Source: Natronoglycomyces albus (lineage in GTDB: Bacteria; Actinomycetota; Actinomycetes; Mycobacteriales; Micromonosporaceae). From it: DNA of 64,000 nt. The DNA is taken from NCBI RefSeq assembly GCF_016925535.1, contig NZ_CP070496.1:2356001-2420000 (forward strand), in the 5' to 3' direction. Of this stretch, positions 34,115 through 42,542 are shown one piece after another. A model generated the notes under the pieces. It did no database searches and was not told where the DNA came from. It worked only from the letters and a program-made list of their open reading frames with translations. Both the position numbers and the translations under genes were made by a program. How positions within the stretch are numbered: position 1 is the first letter of the stretch; each line of letters opens with the position of its first letter.

Positions 34115-36344
34115 GTGGAAGCGGGAAATAGTTGAGATCCGACTCGGTCAAGGGCCTCTGACGCCAGCCAAGAGTGACCGCCAGCTCCTGCACAACGCCA
34201 CGGCCGAGGAAGGGGAAGGCCGCCGGAGCGTTGCCGACGGTGCCGGGCACCAACGCACGCACCACCGACATGCCAGTGCTGGCGATGTCAGACGACGTTA
34301 GGTCCACAATGATCACCTCGTGTCCGACCGCCTCGAGCGCACTTCGATATGCGGCCGGGCTGCGTTCAGGCAGCGACGGTATGGAATCCAAGGTGCGCCC
34401 GACCGGTCGGCGCAGAAGTGGATCGACCTTCTCAATCGCCCGGGGGTCGAGCAACACCTGTTGCTGCACCATGAGGTCGTCGCAATCGCGCATGTCGCTG
34501 CGATAGGAATCGAGGTATCGCCGGTCGGCCCGCCAGGGTTTGAACGAACGGCTGTTGAGGTCACCGCGAGCCATCGCGTCCCAGTGCGCTCCATCTACGT
34601 CGAGGAGGTCGCGGCTTCCCTCTTGCAATGTGCAGGCCTCGGTCCAGGCTTTGGAGGCGGCCGAGGCCGCGGTGTCGCGGCAGGCGAACCCAACGTTGAG
34701 CAGCTGGTCAACCCTGTTGTGCAGGACACCGGCCGTCACCGGCACCGCGAACTCGTTGTCGAGCATGATGAGCGAAGGCTCTTGCCCGTACTCGGGAGCG
34801 ACCCCGCTCCACAGTGCCGCGAGTGCCTCATCGGGGGCCACGGCGTCCAGTGGTTGCGCGTTGAGCCACCACACCATGGTCGCGTGCCGTTCGATGATCT
34901 CTTCGAGTGCCGAGGTTACCGCGTAGTCATAGTTGTGTCCGGCCGCGATCCCAGCGAAGGGACAGAAATTGGTCACCGGCGCGGCGGAGTATCCGGCGGT
35001 GAACCAATTGACATAGACCATGCTGGCGGGCACTAGCACCGGTTCGTCCAGAGTGAGCGAATGCCCCGGTACCCAGTGGACTTCCAGATCAGGGGTGAAC
35101 CGCACAAACGGAAATCCCGGGGCGTCGTATTGCGCCTCGGAGTACAAGACCAGTTCATCGGGGTCTAGCACCCGCATGGAGCTGGTGCGAGACAGCTGTT
35201 TATAGGACCCGAAGGTGACCGGTTGGGTGTCCAAAAGGTTGCCGCAGTATCGTTCCACAGCTTCGCCTACAGCGCTGGCCCGTGCCTGGTCGACATCGGC
35301 GAACGCGGAGCCTTGGCACGAGGTGTTGTTGGCCCATCGCGATACCCGACGCATGTTGCACACGTCGCTTTGCGCTGTCTTGAGCGCTGCGGGGATGCTC
35401 CGGTGGTGCGTGACGTCCCTAGTGCGTTGCACTAGTCCGGTCACGCGGTCGATCAGGTCGGTCGGTTTATGCGGTCGCGACCGCGAAATAACACTATCTG
35501 GCAGTGGCAACACCGGATGCCGTTCCACCTCACCTGCGGCGTTGATTTCGAGGACAACGTCGCCGTCCAATCCATCGTCCAAAGCTCTCACCGCTGCGGT
35601 GAGAGCCGGGCCCAACCGGTGAGGCGGTAGCCCACAGTCGCCAGTGACCGATGGAGTACGCAATGCTCGATGAGCAACCGGGTCGAAGGCGGCGGCAAGT
35701 CGGCGAGCAGCGAAGTCTTCGTAATTGGCCCCAATGCCAGGGCGTACGTGCGGGCCGACCCATACAGTCGAACGGGTGACTTCGATCGCTACCCAGGGGG
35801 TGCGAGCATCCGAACAGAGGCGGTCGAAAGCCACCACTGTGGCGTCATCGCCCCCACGCACGCAATAGAGGAGCAACTCGCCGGTCCGAAAGGCTCGGTG
35901 GATGACGCGCTGCCAGTCTGCGTCGGAAACGCTATGGACACCCCGTTTGACCGAGGAGTTCTGCGCGATGGCACCTTGCAACGCGGCAATCACGGCCGGG
36001 TCGCCCAACAGCAACAGGTCGCCAGCGCGGGCGTCGCCTTCCTCACCGGGGTCAAAGGAGAAGTCATCCATGTCGCGTTCGTCGACGGGCTCCCCTAGCG
36101 CACCACCGCGGGCTAGGACGCTGAAGATCGCCTCGGCGCTGTCGTACCACTGAGGTGGCAGCAGCGGTGATGCCGCGCCTGTGACATGAGCGTCGATGAG
36201 CCGAAATACCAGGTCAGCTGGTGCGTCGATGGTGAACGAACTGTCATCGGGTGTCGTTAGGAGCGTGCGACCGGAGCCGAGGGCACGGATCTCGACGCGA
36301 GGGCGGGTGGGGAGCGAGGTGGTGGTTCTCTCGGTCGGCGACAT
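34107..36344 (-). CDS. Fused C-domain/YcaO cyclodehydratase of a RiPP (TOMM) pathway
   Basis: 745 aa from ATG 36344 (AGGAGAAACC upstream). The N-terminal about 300 residues resemble the leader-binding C/ocin-ThiF-like domain of azoline-forming cyclodehydratases (VEIRALGSGRTLLTTPDDSSFTIDAPADLVFRLI, LLLLGDPAVIAAL). The rest is YcaO: ARASAVGEAVERYCGN at about 355-369 (ATP/Mg-binding Glu and Arg), SALEEIIERHATMVWW, and the C-terminal YFPLPHA, a shortened version of the PxPxP tail typical of TOMM YcaO proteins. Such enzymes turn Ser, Thr or Cys of a precursor peptide into azolines using ATP. The precursor candidate is encoded 162 bases upstream at 36506. The gene is co-oriented with the exporter and the degenerate YcaO gene. 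Confidence 0.88.
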   Translation of the reverse strand: MSPTERTTTSLPTRPRVEIRALGSGRTLLTTPDDSSFTIDAPADLVFRLIDAHVTGAASPLLPPQWYDSAEAIFSVLARGGALGEPVDERDMDDFSFDPGEEGDARAGDLLLLGDPAVIAALQGAIAQNSSVKRGVHSVSDADWQRVIHRAFRTGELLLYCVRGGDDATVVAFDRLCSDARTPWVAIEVTRSTVWVGPHVRPGIGANYEDFAARRLAAAFDPVAHRALRTPSVTGDCGLPPHRLGPALTAAVRALDDGLDGDVVLEINAAGEVERHPVLPLPDSVISRSRPHKPTDLIDRVTGLVQRTRDVTHHRSIPAALKTAQSDVCNMRRVSRWANNTSCQGSAFADVDQARASAVGEAVERYCGNLLDTQPVTFGSYKQLSRTSSMRVLDPDELVLYSEAQYDAPGFPFVRFTPDLEVHWVPGHSLTLDEPVLVPASMVYVNWFTAGYSAAPVTNFCPFAGIAAGHNYDYAVTSALEEIIERHATMVWWLNAQPLDAVAPDEALAALWSGVAPEYGQEPSLIMLDNEFAVPVTAGVLHNRVDQLLNVGFACRDTAASAASKAWTEACTLQEGSRDLLDVDGAHWDAMARGDLNSRSFKPWRADRRYLDSYRSDMRDCDDLMVQQQVLLDPRAIEKVDPLLRRPVGRTLDSIPSLPERSPAAYRSALEAVGHEVIIVDLTSSDIASTGMSVVRALVPGTVGNAPAAFPFLGRGVVQELAVTLGWRQRPLTESDLNYFPLPHA

Positions 36345-36380
36345 GGTTTCTCCTGGGGTGGAAGGAATCGACGGCTGGGT

Positions 36381-36411
36381 GGCGGGTGCCTCGCTGACCA
36401 AGACACCCGCC
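36381..36411 (-). promoter_or_regulatory. Hairpin between precursor and cyclodehydratase genes (attenuator-like)
   Basis: GGCGGGTG and CACCCGCC (36381-36388 and 36404-36411) pair across a 15-base loop on the minus strand, between the precursor stop (36506) and the cyclodehydratase start (36344). It has no U-tract. A leaky stem here would give more precursor mRNA than enzyme mRNA, a common RiPP arrangement. Confidence 0.5.
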
Positions 36412-36505
36412 CTTACGTGTGGGCCGTATCGATGCGCTTCCACTGGGGTGGGATCGACATTGTCAATCCGGCGACCCCATGGGGCTCATGTCAACGACCA
36501 GTGGG

Positions 36506-36619
36506 TTAGGACCAGGCGAAAGCGGTCGAGACGTGGCCGTGGTTGTTCGCGTTGGGGGCCAGGATCTGGTTCTCGGAGCGCTCCGTGGCCACCTCGGTGA
36601 CGGTGATCTTCTTTTGCAT
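36506..36619 (-). CDS. RiPP precursor peptide candidate, 37 aa
   Basis: ATG 36619 lies 7 bases after GAGAGGAG and the stop TAA ends at 36506. The N-terminal leader is charged and helical (KKITVTEVATERSENQIL). The C-terminal core candidate is APNANNHGHVSTAFAWS, with Ser31, Thr32 and Ser37 as modifiable residues and His27/His29 as possible metal ligands; it has no Cys. It is placed between the exporter gene (27 bases upstream) and the cyclodehydratase, the usual place for a RiPP precursor. No similarity to a known RiPP class was recognised. The exact leader/core border is unknown. The coding call rests on site, position and composition. Confidence 0.7.
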   Translation of the reverse strand: MQKKITVTEVATERSENQILAPNANNHGHVSTAFAWS

Positions 36620-36645
36620 CTTTCATCTCCTCTCAAGGGGTCTTT

Positions 36646-38448
36646 TCATTTGTTATCGCCACGCGGTTTCTCCGATGAGGACTGCGCGGCGAGTTCGGGG
36701 GCCTCCGCATGGGCGAGCACGGACCGGTACTGCTCACAGGTGGCCAGGATGTGGTCGTGGGTGCCGGTGGCGACGATGCGGCCGTGGTCGAGGAAAACGA
36801 CCCGGTCGGCGTGGCGGATGGTGGAGACGCGGTGGGCGATCACGACGGTCGTTCGGTTGTGGCGTACCCGGGCCAAGGCGCTGGCGAGTTGTTGTTCTTG
36901 GGCGGCGTCCAGGTGGGCGACGGCCTCGTCCATTACCAGGACGCTGGGTGAACGTAGAAATGCTTGGGCGATGGCGAGGCGCTGGCGTTGTCCGCCCGAC
37001 ATGGTCGCCCCGCCTTCTCCGACTAGCTGGTCGAGCCCCTGTGGCCAAGAGCGAACGGTCGGGGCCAGTTGGGCGTCTTCCAGGGCCGCCCATAGCTCGG
37101 ATTCGGTCGCCTGGGGCGCGGCGATGTGTAGGTTGGATCGAACACTGCCACGGAAGAGGTAGGGGTGTTGGCCAATGAGGGCGACGCGTTGGCGAACCTG
37201 TTCTTGCGTCATGTCACGCAGGGAGACACCATCGAGCAGGATATGTCCGGAGGTGGGGTCCCAAAAGCGCACGAGTAGGTGCGCGATGGTGGTCTTTCCC
37301 GCCCCGGACTCACCGACGAGGGCCACGGTCTGTCCGGGCTCGATATCCAGGTCCAGTTCACGCAGCACAGGCGTGTCGCCATAGCCGAAGTTGACATCGG
37401 CGAACCGTAGGGCTCCGCTTGAAGTGGTGGGTTCGCGCGGCTGAGCGGGGTCGGTCACTGGTGCGGAGGCGTCTAGGACGTCGAGTACTCGCTGCGCGGC
37501 CGCCGACATGTCCCCCAGGCGTTGGAACATCGCGAATACTCCGGTCGCGGGAGCGAAGGCGGCGGCTAGGAGGACGATCGCGGCGGGGAACACCAGTGGG
37601 TTTAGCGCGTTGTCTTGCACGCGGGTGGCCAAGACGAGCAGGAAGCTGACGGTGGTGAGGGCGACAACCACGTCGGCTAGTGCTCCTTCGGCTCCGGATC
37701 GCAGCGCAAAGGCGAGTTTGCGCCGTTGTACTCGGCGGGTTGTGGCGAGTACTCGCCGCTTCTGGTATTCGTCGAGGCCCAGGGAGAGTATTTCCCGCAG
37801 CCCTTCGGCACCTTCCAGTGTGATCGCTTTGAGTTCGCCTAGTTCGGCGCGCACGGCTCTGCCTTGGCGAGCTTGCAGTCCGCCCAGCAGCCAGGGTACG
37901 GCCAGGTAGGCGGCTACTCCGGCCAAGACGATGAGCCCGGCTGGTCCCGTGAGCACGACGAGGGCGACGGTGACCAAGAGCGGCCCGAGGGCGGCGTTGA
38001 TGGCCGCGCCGACGGTGTGGGCGTAAAACCACTCCAGGTTCTCCACATCGGACATGGTGGAGCCCGCGACTTCTCCGGCTCGACGGTGCTTCATACCGCC
38101 GGGGCTGATCCTTTCGATGGCATCGTGCAGACGCATCCGCAATCGGCCGAGGATGCGGTAGGCGAGCACATGGCTGAGCCAGGATTCGACCCAGATGAAC
38201 ACTCCGTTGACTGTGACGGCCACTATTAGGGCAAAGATCAGCAGCGGCACGTATTGTGCCCCGTGTGGATCGGCTACGACAATGGTGGCGATAAACGTGC
38301 TTAGTCCAGCAGCGGCCGCGGCGGCGAACTGGTAGGCCGACATACTGGCCGTGGAACGCCAGAACAGGCCCCGGTCGGCAAAGGCGGCCTCCAGTAGTCG
38401 CAGGACCGGTCGCAGAAGTTGCGCGCTCGTGGGGCGGTCGCTACTCAT
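36646..38448 (-). CDS. ABC exporter half-transporter B (membrane plus ATPase)
   Basis: 600 aa type IV ABC protein. The N-terminal six-helix transmembrane domain covers about 25-330, and the nucleotide-binding domain carries Walker A GESGAGKTT, Q-loop IGQHPYLF, signature MSGGQRQRL, Walker B VLVMDEAV and the H-loop IAHRVS. The Walker B Glu is present and the signature is LSGGQ-like. The start overlaps the previous half-transporter by 4 bases (ATGA), so the two form a heterodimer. The fold is like CydC/IrtB and general peptide exporters. It precedes the precursor gene by 27 bases. Likely function: export of the modified peptide. Confidence 0.88.
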   Translation of the reverse strand: MSSDRPTSAQLLRPVLRLLEAAFADRGLFWRSTASMSAYQFAAAAAAGLSTFIATIVVADPHGAQYVPLLIFALIVAVTVNGVFIWVESWLSHVLAYRILGRLRMRLHDAIERISPGGMKHRRAGEVAGSTMSDVENLEWFYAHTVGAAINAALGPLLVTVALVVLTGPAGLIVLAGVAAYLAVPWLLGGLQARQGRAVRAELGELKAITLEGAEGLREILSLGLDEYQKRRVLATTRRVQRRKLAFALRSGAEGALADVVVALTTVSFLLVLATRVQDNALNPLVFPAAIVLLAAAFAPATGVFAMFQRLGDMSAAAQRVLDVLDASAPVTDPAQPREPTTSSGALRFADVNFGYGDTPVLRELDLDIEPGQTVALVGESGAGKTTIAHLLVRFWDPTSGHILLDGVSLRDMTQEQVRQRVALIGQHPYLFRGSVRSNLHIAAPQATESELWAALEDAQLAPTVRSWPQGLDQLVGEGGATMSGGQRQRLAIAQAFLRSPSVLVMDEAVAHLDAAQEQQLASALARVRHNRTTVVIAHRVSTIRHADRVVFLDHGRIVATGTHDHILATCEQYRSVLAHAEAPELAAQSSSEKPRGDNK

Positions 38449-40208
38449 ACACTCACCTGTTCGTTTTGGGCGCGGTGCAAGGCGGCGAAGAGCCCGTCGC
38501 TTTGCAGCAGTTCCGTGGCGGTTCCGCGTTCCACCACCTGTCCCTCTCGCAGAACGAACACAGTGTCGACGTGCCGGATCGAGGCAAGCCGGTGCGCGAT
38601 GATGATAGTGGTGATGGGCTCGCCGCCGGTACGAGTCAGGGAGTCGGCCAAGGAGGCGAAGACGGATTCCTCCCGGCGGGCGTCTAGTGCGCTCGAGGCC
38701 TCATCGAGGATGAGGATCGGCGCGTCTTTGAGGACGGCCCGGGCGATGGCGAGGCGTTGTTTTTGCCCGCCCGACAGCAGCCCTCCGCCATCGCCCACTG
38801 GGGCATCTAGCCCGCCTCGTTCGTCGGTCACGATGTCGTTCGCGCCAGCGATGTCAATGGCTCGCTTTAGAGTTGCCTCGTCGGCCTCGGGGGCGACCAG
38901 CTGGAGGTTTTCGCGCACGCTTCCGGAGAAAAGTACTGGTGACTGTGACACCAGCGCCACGATTTCGGCGCATTGTTTCTGGGTGAGGCTGGAAGTGGGG
39001 ACTCCGCCGATGAGCAGCTGGCCGTGTTGGGGCACTGCCAGGCGCAGCAACAGGCTGGCCACCGTTGATTTGCCCGATCCGGATGGGCCGACCAGGGCCA
39101 CCGTGCTGCCTGCGTCGATTGTCAAGTCAACGTCGCGAAGCGCTGCTGTGTGCGCGTGTGGGTAGGTGAAGGTCAGGCTGCGCGCTTCGATGGCGGCTTT
39201 GGTTTCGTGGCCCCCGTTGGCCGAAGTCAGGGGGGTGGTCGGCTCGGTGGGCGCGTCGCTGGCCCCGGCTTGGAGTAGGTCTCTGATGCGGCGTCCAGCG
39301 GAGACGCCGCTGTATCCGGCGTGCCAGTGGTTGGATAGTTCGCGGAAGGGTCGGAAGACTTCGAAGGCCAGCAGGGTGATCGCGAACAACTGCAACGGAT
39401 CGACGGCTCCGCTTTGCACTCGTGTGACGCCGACGATGAGGGCGATCGCGGGTCCGGCGATGAGGAACAGTCCGGTGAGGCCCGATTCCAGCAGCGAGAT
39501 GCGCAGTTGGTGCAGGGTCGCGGCAAGCAGGCTGTCGCTCGACTCTTGCAGTTGCGTTCGTCGACGGCGGGCCGCGTTGAATGCTTTGAGGGTCGTCATG
39601 CCACGTAGGGAGTCCACTACTTCGGCATTGAGTTTGGCGTATGCCCCCCAGTGGGAGTCACCGCGTTTGGCGAGGAGGCGGTCCCATAGGCGGGGAACGA
39701 AGGGCACCAGTATCGCCACGGCTCCGACGACGAACCCCACCACTGGGTCGATGAGGACCAGTGCGCCCACCACAGCCAGGGATGTCACGGCTGTGATGAG
39801 GACTTGGGGGATGTATCGCCCGAAGTACGGTTCTAGGTTTTCGACTCCATCGACTAGATGTGACTGTTGGGTTCCGCTGCGTTCTCGGCCTAGGGCGATC
39901 GGTCCAGCGGCGAACATTGCAGTGAGCATCCGTTCGCGGATGGCGGTTTTGACGCGGGTGGCGACCAGGTGCACGGTCATTTCGCGGGCGAAGACCAAGA
40001 GCGGCCGGGCCAGGAGGGCGGCGCTGAGGAGCACTAGCGACAGCGTCAGGTCGCCTATGGGGGTGCCGGAGATGATGCCAGCGAAGATGTCGGCGGTGAC
40101 TAGGGCCTGGGCAATGGCCACGGTGCTGAGCGATAGACCGACGAGGACGGCCAGCCCCATGACCGCATAGGCGCTGCGGGCCAGGGGAAGTAGGCGCAGA
40201 TGAATCAC
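38445..40208 (-). CDS. ABC exporter half-transporter A (membrane plus ATPase)
   Basis: 587 aa, first gene of the RiPP operon, GTG start at 40208 with a weak ribosome binding site. It has the same build as its partner: six membrane helices, then Walker A GPSGSGKST, signature LSGGQKQRL, Walker B ILILDEASSALD and the H-loop IAHRLAS. The transmembrane part resembles CydD-type proteins. The heterodimeric layout resembles CydDC and also the IrtAB/YbtPQ siderophore transporters, some of which import despite the exporter fold. Direction cannot be decided from sequence. The separate Fec-type importer next door favours export. The upstream gap holds metalloregulator-like boxes. Confidence 0.87.
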   Translation of the reverse strand: MIHLRLLPLARSAYAVMGLAVLVGLSLSTVAIAQALVTADIFAGIISGTPIGDLTLSLVLLSAALLARPLLVFAREMTVHLVATRVKTAIRERMLTAMFAAGPIALGRERSGTQQSHLVDGVENLEPYFGRYIPQVLITAVTSLAVVGALVLIDPVVGFVVGAVAILVPFVPRLWDRLLAKRGDSHWGAYAKLNAEVVDSLRGMTTLKAFNAARRRRTQLQESSDSLLAATLHQLRISLLESGLTGLFLIAGPAIALIVGVTRVQSGAVDPLQLFAITLLAFEVFRPFRELSNHWHAGYSGVSAGRRIRDLLQAGASDAPTEPTTPLTSANGGHETKAAIEARSLTFTYPHAHTAALRDVDLTIDAGSTVALVGPSGSGKSTVASLLLRLAVPQHGQLLIGGVPTSSLTQKQCAEIVALVSQSPVLFSGSVRENLQLVAPEADEATLKRAIDIAGANDIVTDERGGLDAPVGDGGGLLSGGQKQRLAIARAVLKDAPILILDEASSALDARREESVFASLADSLTRTGGEPITTIIIAHRLASIRHVDTVFVLREGQVVERGTATELLQSDGLFAALHRAQNEQVSV

Positions 40209-40325
40209 GTCGACTCGCTTTCGATCACCGGGTTTGGTCTCTAGGGCACCGGCTGTGCCGGGGCTTGGGGTGCGGTCGCACTCGCGACCCTTTTCGTCAC
40301 ACAGGCGCGTACACCGCCCACTTAA

Positions 40326-40345
40326 TGAAGATGATTATCGTTATG
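40326..40345. promoter_or_regulatory. Fur/Zur-like box, imperfect
   Basis: TGAAGATGATTATCGTTATG resembles the AT-rich ATGATTATC core of Fur-family boxes. It sits 5 bases before a better match at 40351, between the divergent exporter and importer operons. It is the weaker of the two. Confidence 0.4.
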
Positions 40346-40350
40346 CTAGC

Positions 40351-40373
40351 TTATTGAAAATGATTGTCAATAA
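40351..40373. promoter_or_regulatory. Zur/Fur-box-like palindrome in the shared control region
   Basis: The core TGAAAATGATTGTCA (40355-40369) differs by one base from TGAAAATGATTTTCA, the 15-bp Zur box known from Streptomyces. TTAT and ATAA extend it to matched arms (TTATTGA and TCAATAA). It lies 102 bases before the Fec-type permease start and about 150 before the exporter start, so it could control both directions. Zinc is suggested by the match; iron through a Fur-like repressor is not excluded. Confidence 0.6.
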
Positions 40374-40474
40374 CGGGGTGGAAGAAAATTCTTCCTCGCC
40401 TGGCCGCCCCCACCACTGCGCCACGGCCTCCCCAGCACAACGCACAGCCACGCATTGAAGGCGGACCAGACTCC

Positions 40475-41566
40475 ATGACAGCCACAGTCGCGCGCCCCAC
40501 GCCCCAAGCGGCACAGAAAAAGACCCCCTCGCAAACGCCAGGACAACGCCAACACCGGCGCGCCATCGTCTGGACCGTGGCCCTGGCCGGCGCCCTCGTC
40601 GTCTCCGCCATCGTCACCATCGGGCTCGGACCGGTCCCCATCCCGCCAGACGTAGTCGCCCGCATCCTCGCCCACCACCTCTTCGGAATCGGGGAAGTGA
40701 CCTGGACAGCCTCGGACGACAACATCGTGTGGCTCTTGCGAATCCCCCGAGTCCTACTGGGAATCTGCGTCGGCGCGATCCTCTCCATCGCCGGAGTCGC
40801 TGTGCAATCACTCGTACGCAACCCACTAGCCGACCCCTACCTCCTGGGCATCTCCTCAGGTGCCTCCGCCGGAGCCGCCGCCAGCATCCTCTTCGGCGTC
40901 GGCGCCGGAGCACTCGCGCTCACCGGCAGCGCATTCCTCGGCGCCGTCGCCGCCATCGTCCTCGTCTTCGCCGCCTGCCGCATGGGCGGACAACTCATCC
41001 CCGCCCGCCTAGTCTTCGCCGGCATCGCCGTCGGCTTCGCCCTCACCGCCGTCACCAACTTCTTGGTCTTCACCAGCGACTCCCGAGATGGAGCCCGGGC
41101 CGTCATGTTCTGGATGCTCGGGTCCCTAAGCCAAGCGCGCTGGCAATCCGTACCCATCGCCGCCGCCGCGCTCCTCATCGCCCTAGCCACCCTGCTGTGG
41201 TGGGCCCGCCGACTCGACGCCATCGCCATCGGCGACGACGCGGCCCGCAGCCTCGGCACCAACCCCTCAACCTTCCGCGCCGGATGCGCCCTGCTGGTGT
41301 GCTTCGCCGTCGCCGCCGCCGTCTCCGTCTCCGGCGCAATCGGCTTCGTCGGTCTGGTCGTCCCCCACCTGGCGCGCCGCCTCGTCGGCGCGACCCACCG
41401 GCTATGCCTACCCGCCGCAGCGCTTCTGGGTGGACTGCTCCTCATCTGGGCCGACGCGCTGGCCCGCACCGCATTTGAACCCCGGGAACTCCCTCTGGGA
41501 ATCCTCACCGCCCTCATAGGGACCCCACTGCTCATCGTCCTGGTCCGTCGCCTGACGTCCCACTAA
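40475..41566 (+). CDS. FecCD-type metallophore ABC permease
   Basis: 363 aa from ATG 40475 (GAAGGCGGA upstream). About ten hydrophobic segments form the BtuC/FecCD fold. Visible family landmarks are LLRIPRVLLGICVGAILSIAGVAVQSLVRNPLADPYLLGISSGA (R-x-P-R and the N-P-L-A-x-P-x-x-L-G motif), MFWMLGSLSQA, and SGAIGFVGLVVPHLARRLVG near the end. This class imports siderophores, haem or cobalamin. It is the first gene of a three-gene importer operon reading away from the RiPP operon. Confidence 0.9.
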   Translation: MTATVARPTPQAAQKKTPSQTPGQRQHRRAIVWTVALAGALVVSAIVTIGLGPVPIPPDVVARILAHHLFGIGEVTWTASDDNIVWLLRIPRVLLGICVGAILSIAGVAVQSLVRNPLADPYLLGISSGASAGAAASILFGVGAGALALTGSAFLGAVAAIVLVFAACRMGGQLIPARLVFAGIAVGFALTAVTNFLVFTSDSRDGARAVMFWMLGSLSQARWQSVPIAAAALLIALATLLWWARRLDAIAIGDDAARSLGTNPSTFRAGCALLVCFAVAAAVSVSGAIGFVGLVVPHLARRLVGATHRLCLPAAALLGGLLLIWADALARTAFEPRELPLGILTALIGTPLLIVLVRRLTSH

Positions 41567-41582
41567 ACACAGAAAGAATCAC

Positions 41583-42542
41583 ATGAGAAAAGCATCGTTG
41601 ATCATCCCCGCCGCAACCCTGCTGGCAGTCACCGCCTGCGCCAACGCCTCCCAGCCCGAGGCCAACAGCCAGGAGGCATACCCACTAACAGTTGACAACT
41701 GCGGCGAAGACCAAATCATTGAGTCCAAGCCCGAAACCATCCTCACCATAGGAACGGCCGCGATCTCGCTACTGGACGCGGCCGGTGCCACTGACCGCAT
41801 CGTCGCTCGCGCCGGAGAGTTCGGAGCCGACCTACCCACAGACCTGCAACACGAACCAACCGACGCCGAGATCATCGACCCCTCCGACCCCACCACCGAA
41901 AAAATCATCGGTGCCAACGCCGACATCATCGTCGGATACGGGCTGTTCAACGCCGACGACGCCGACCTAGAAGACCTGGGCATCCCCAACCTGGTCATCT
42001 TCGGCGAATGCAGCCACGACACTCCCGTGGGAGAATCGGTCAACTTCGAAGCGGTCATCACCGACATCGAACGACTGGCAACAGTCTTCGACACTCTCCA
42101 CGAAGCGGCGCCCGCGCTGGCTGACTTCCGCTCAGAACTGGCCGACCTCGATGCCGCAGCCTCGGAGGATATCTCCGGCAGCGCGGCGGGTGTGTACTAT
42201 TTCTCCGCCACTGGAGACATTTCGGCCTTCGGTGGATACAGCATGCTCGATGACATCTTCGGACGGATCGGCCTCGACCACGTCTACGGCGACGAAACCG
42301 CCGCCTACGTCTCCTCTGGAATCGAAACCCTGCTCGACGCCGACCCCGAATACATCGTGATCTCCTACGGCATTCACGGCGAGTCGGCCGAAGAGGCCAC
42401 CCAAAGGTTCCTATCCGAGCCAGGCGCCGCCGACCTGCAAGCGGTCACCAACGACAACGTCATCCTCGTACCCAACGACGACCTCACCGCCACCCCCGAC
42501 GCGCTGCGCGGATACCGTGCCATCATCGAGGCCACCCAATGA
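41583..42542 (+). CDS. Metallophore-binding lipoprotein (BtuF/FecB type)
   Basis: 319 aa class III solute-binding protein. The signal peptide ends in lipobox VTAC (residues about 16-19), so it is lipid-anchored outside the membrane. The two-lobe periplasmic-binding fold is suggested by ETILTIGTAAISLLDAAGATDRIVA, NADIIVGYGLF and DADPEYIVISYGIHG. The stop overlaps the ATPase start by 4 bases (ATGA). Unlike typical zinc-binding ZnuA, no His-rich loop is visible, so it should bind a metal complex or an organic ligand rather than bare metal. Confidence 0.88.
   Translation: MRKASLIIPAATLLAVTACANASQPEANSQEAYPLTVDNCGEDQIIESKPETILTIGTAAISLLDAAGATDRIVARAGEFGADLPTDLQHEPTDAEIIDPSDPTTEKIIGANADIIVGYGLFNADDADLEDLGIPNLVIFGECSHDTPVGESVNFEAVITDIERLATVFDTLHEAAPALADFRSELADLDAAASEDISGSAAGVYYFSATGDISAFGGYSMLDDIFGRIGLDHVYGDETAAYVSSGIETLLDADPEYIVISYGIHGESAEEATQRFLSEPGAADLQAVTNDNVILVPNDDLTATPDALRGYRAIIEATQ

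Noticed and set aside
36506-36626. Alternative precursor start at ATG 36626
   Set aside because: It touches the Shine-Dalgarno with no spacing and gives a His/Arg/Pro-rich frame; ATG 36619 has proper spacing.
36419-37178. Long plus-strand frames opposite the exporter gene
   Set aside because: Shadows of the ABC exporter gene, rich in Arg/Gly/Pro; the real short gene here is the minus-strand precursor.
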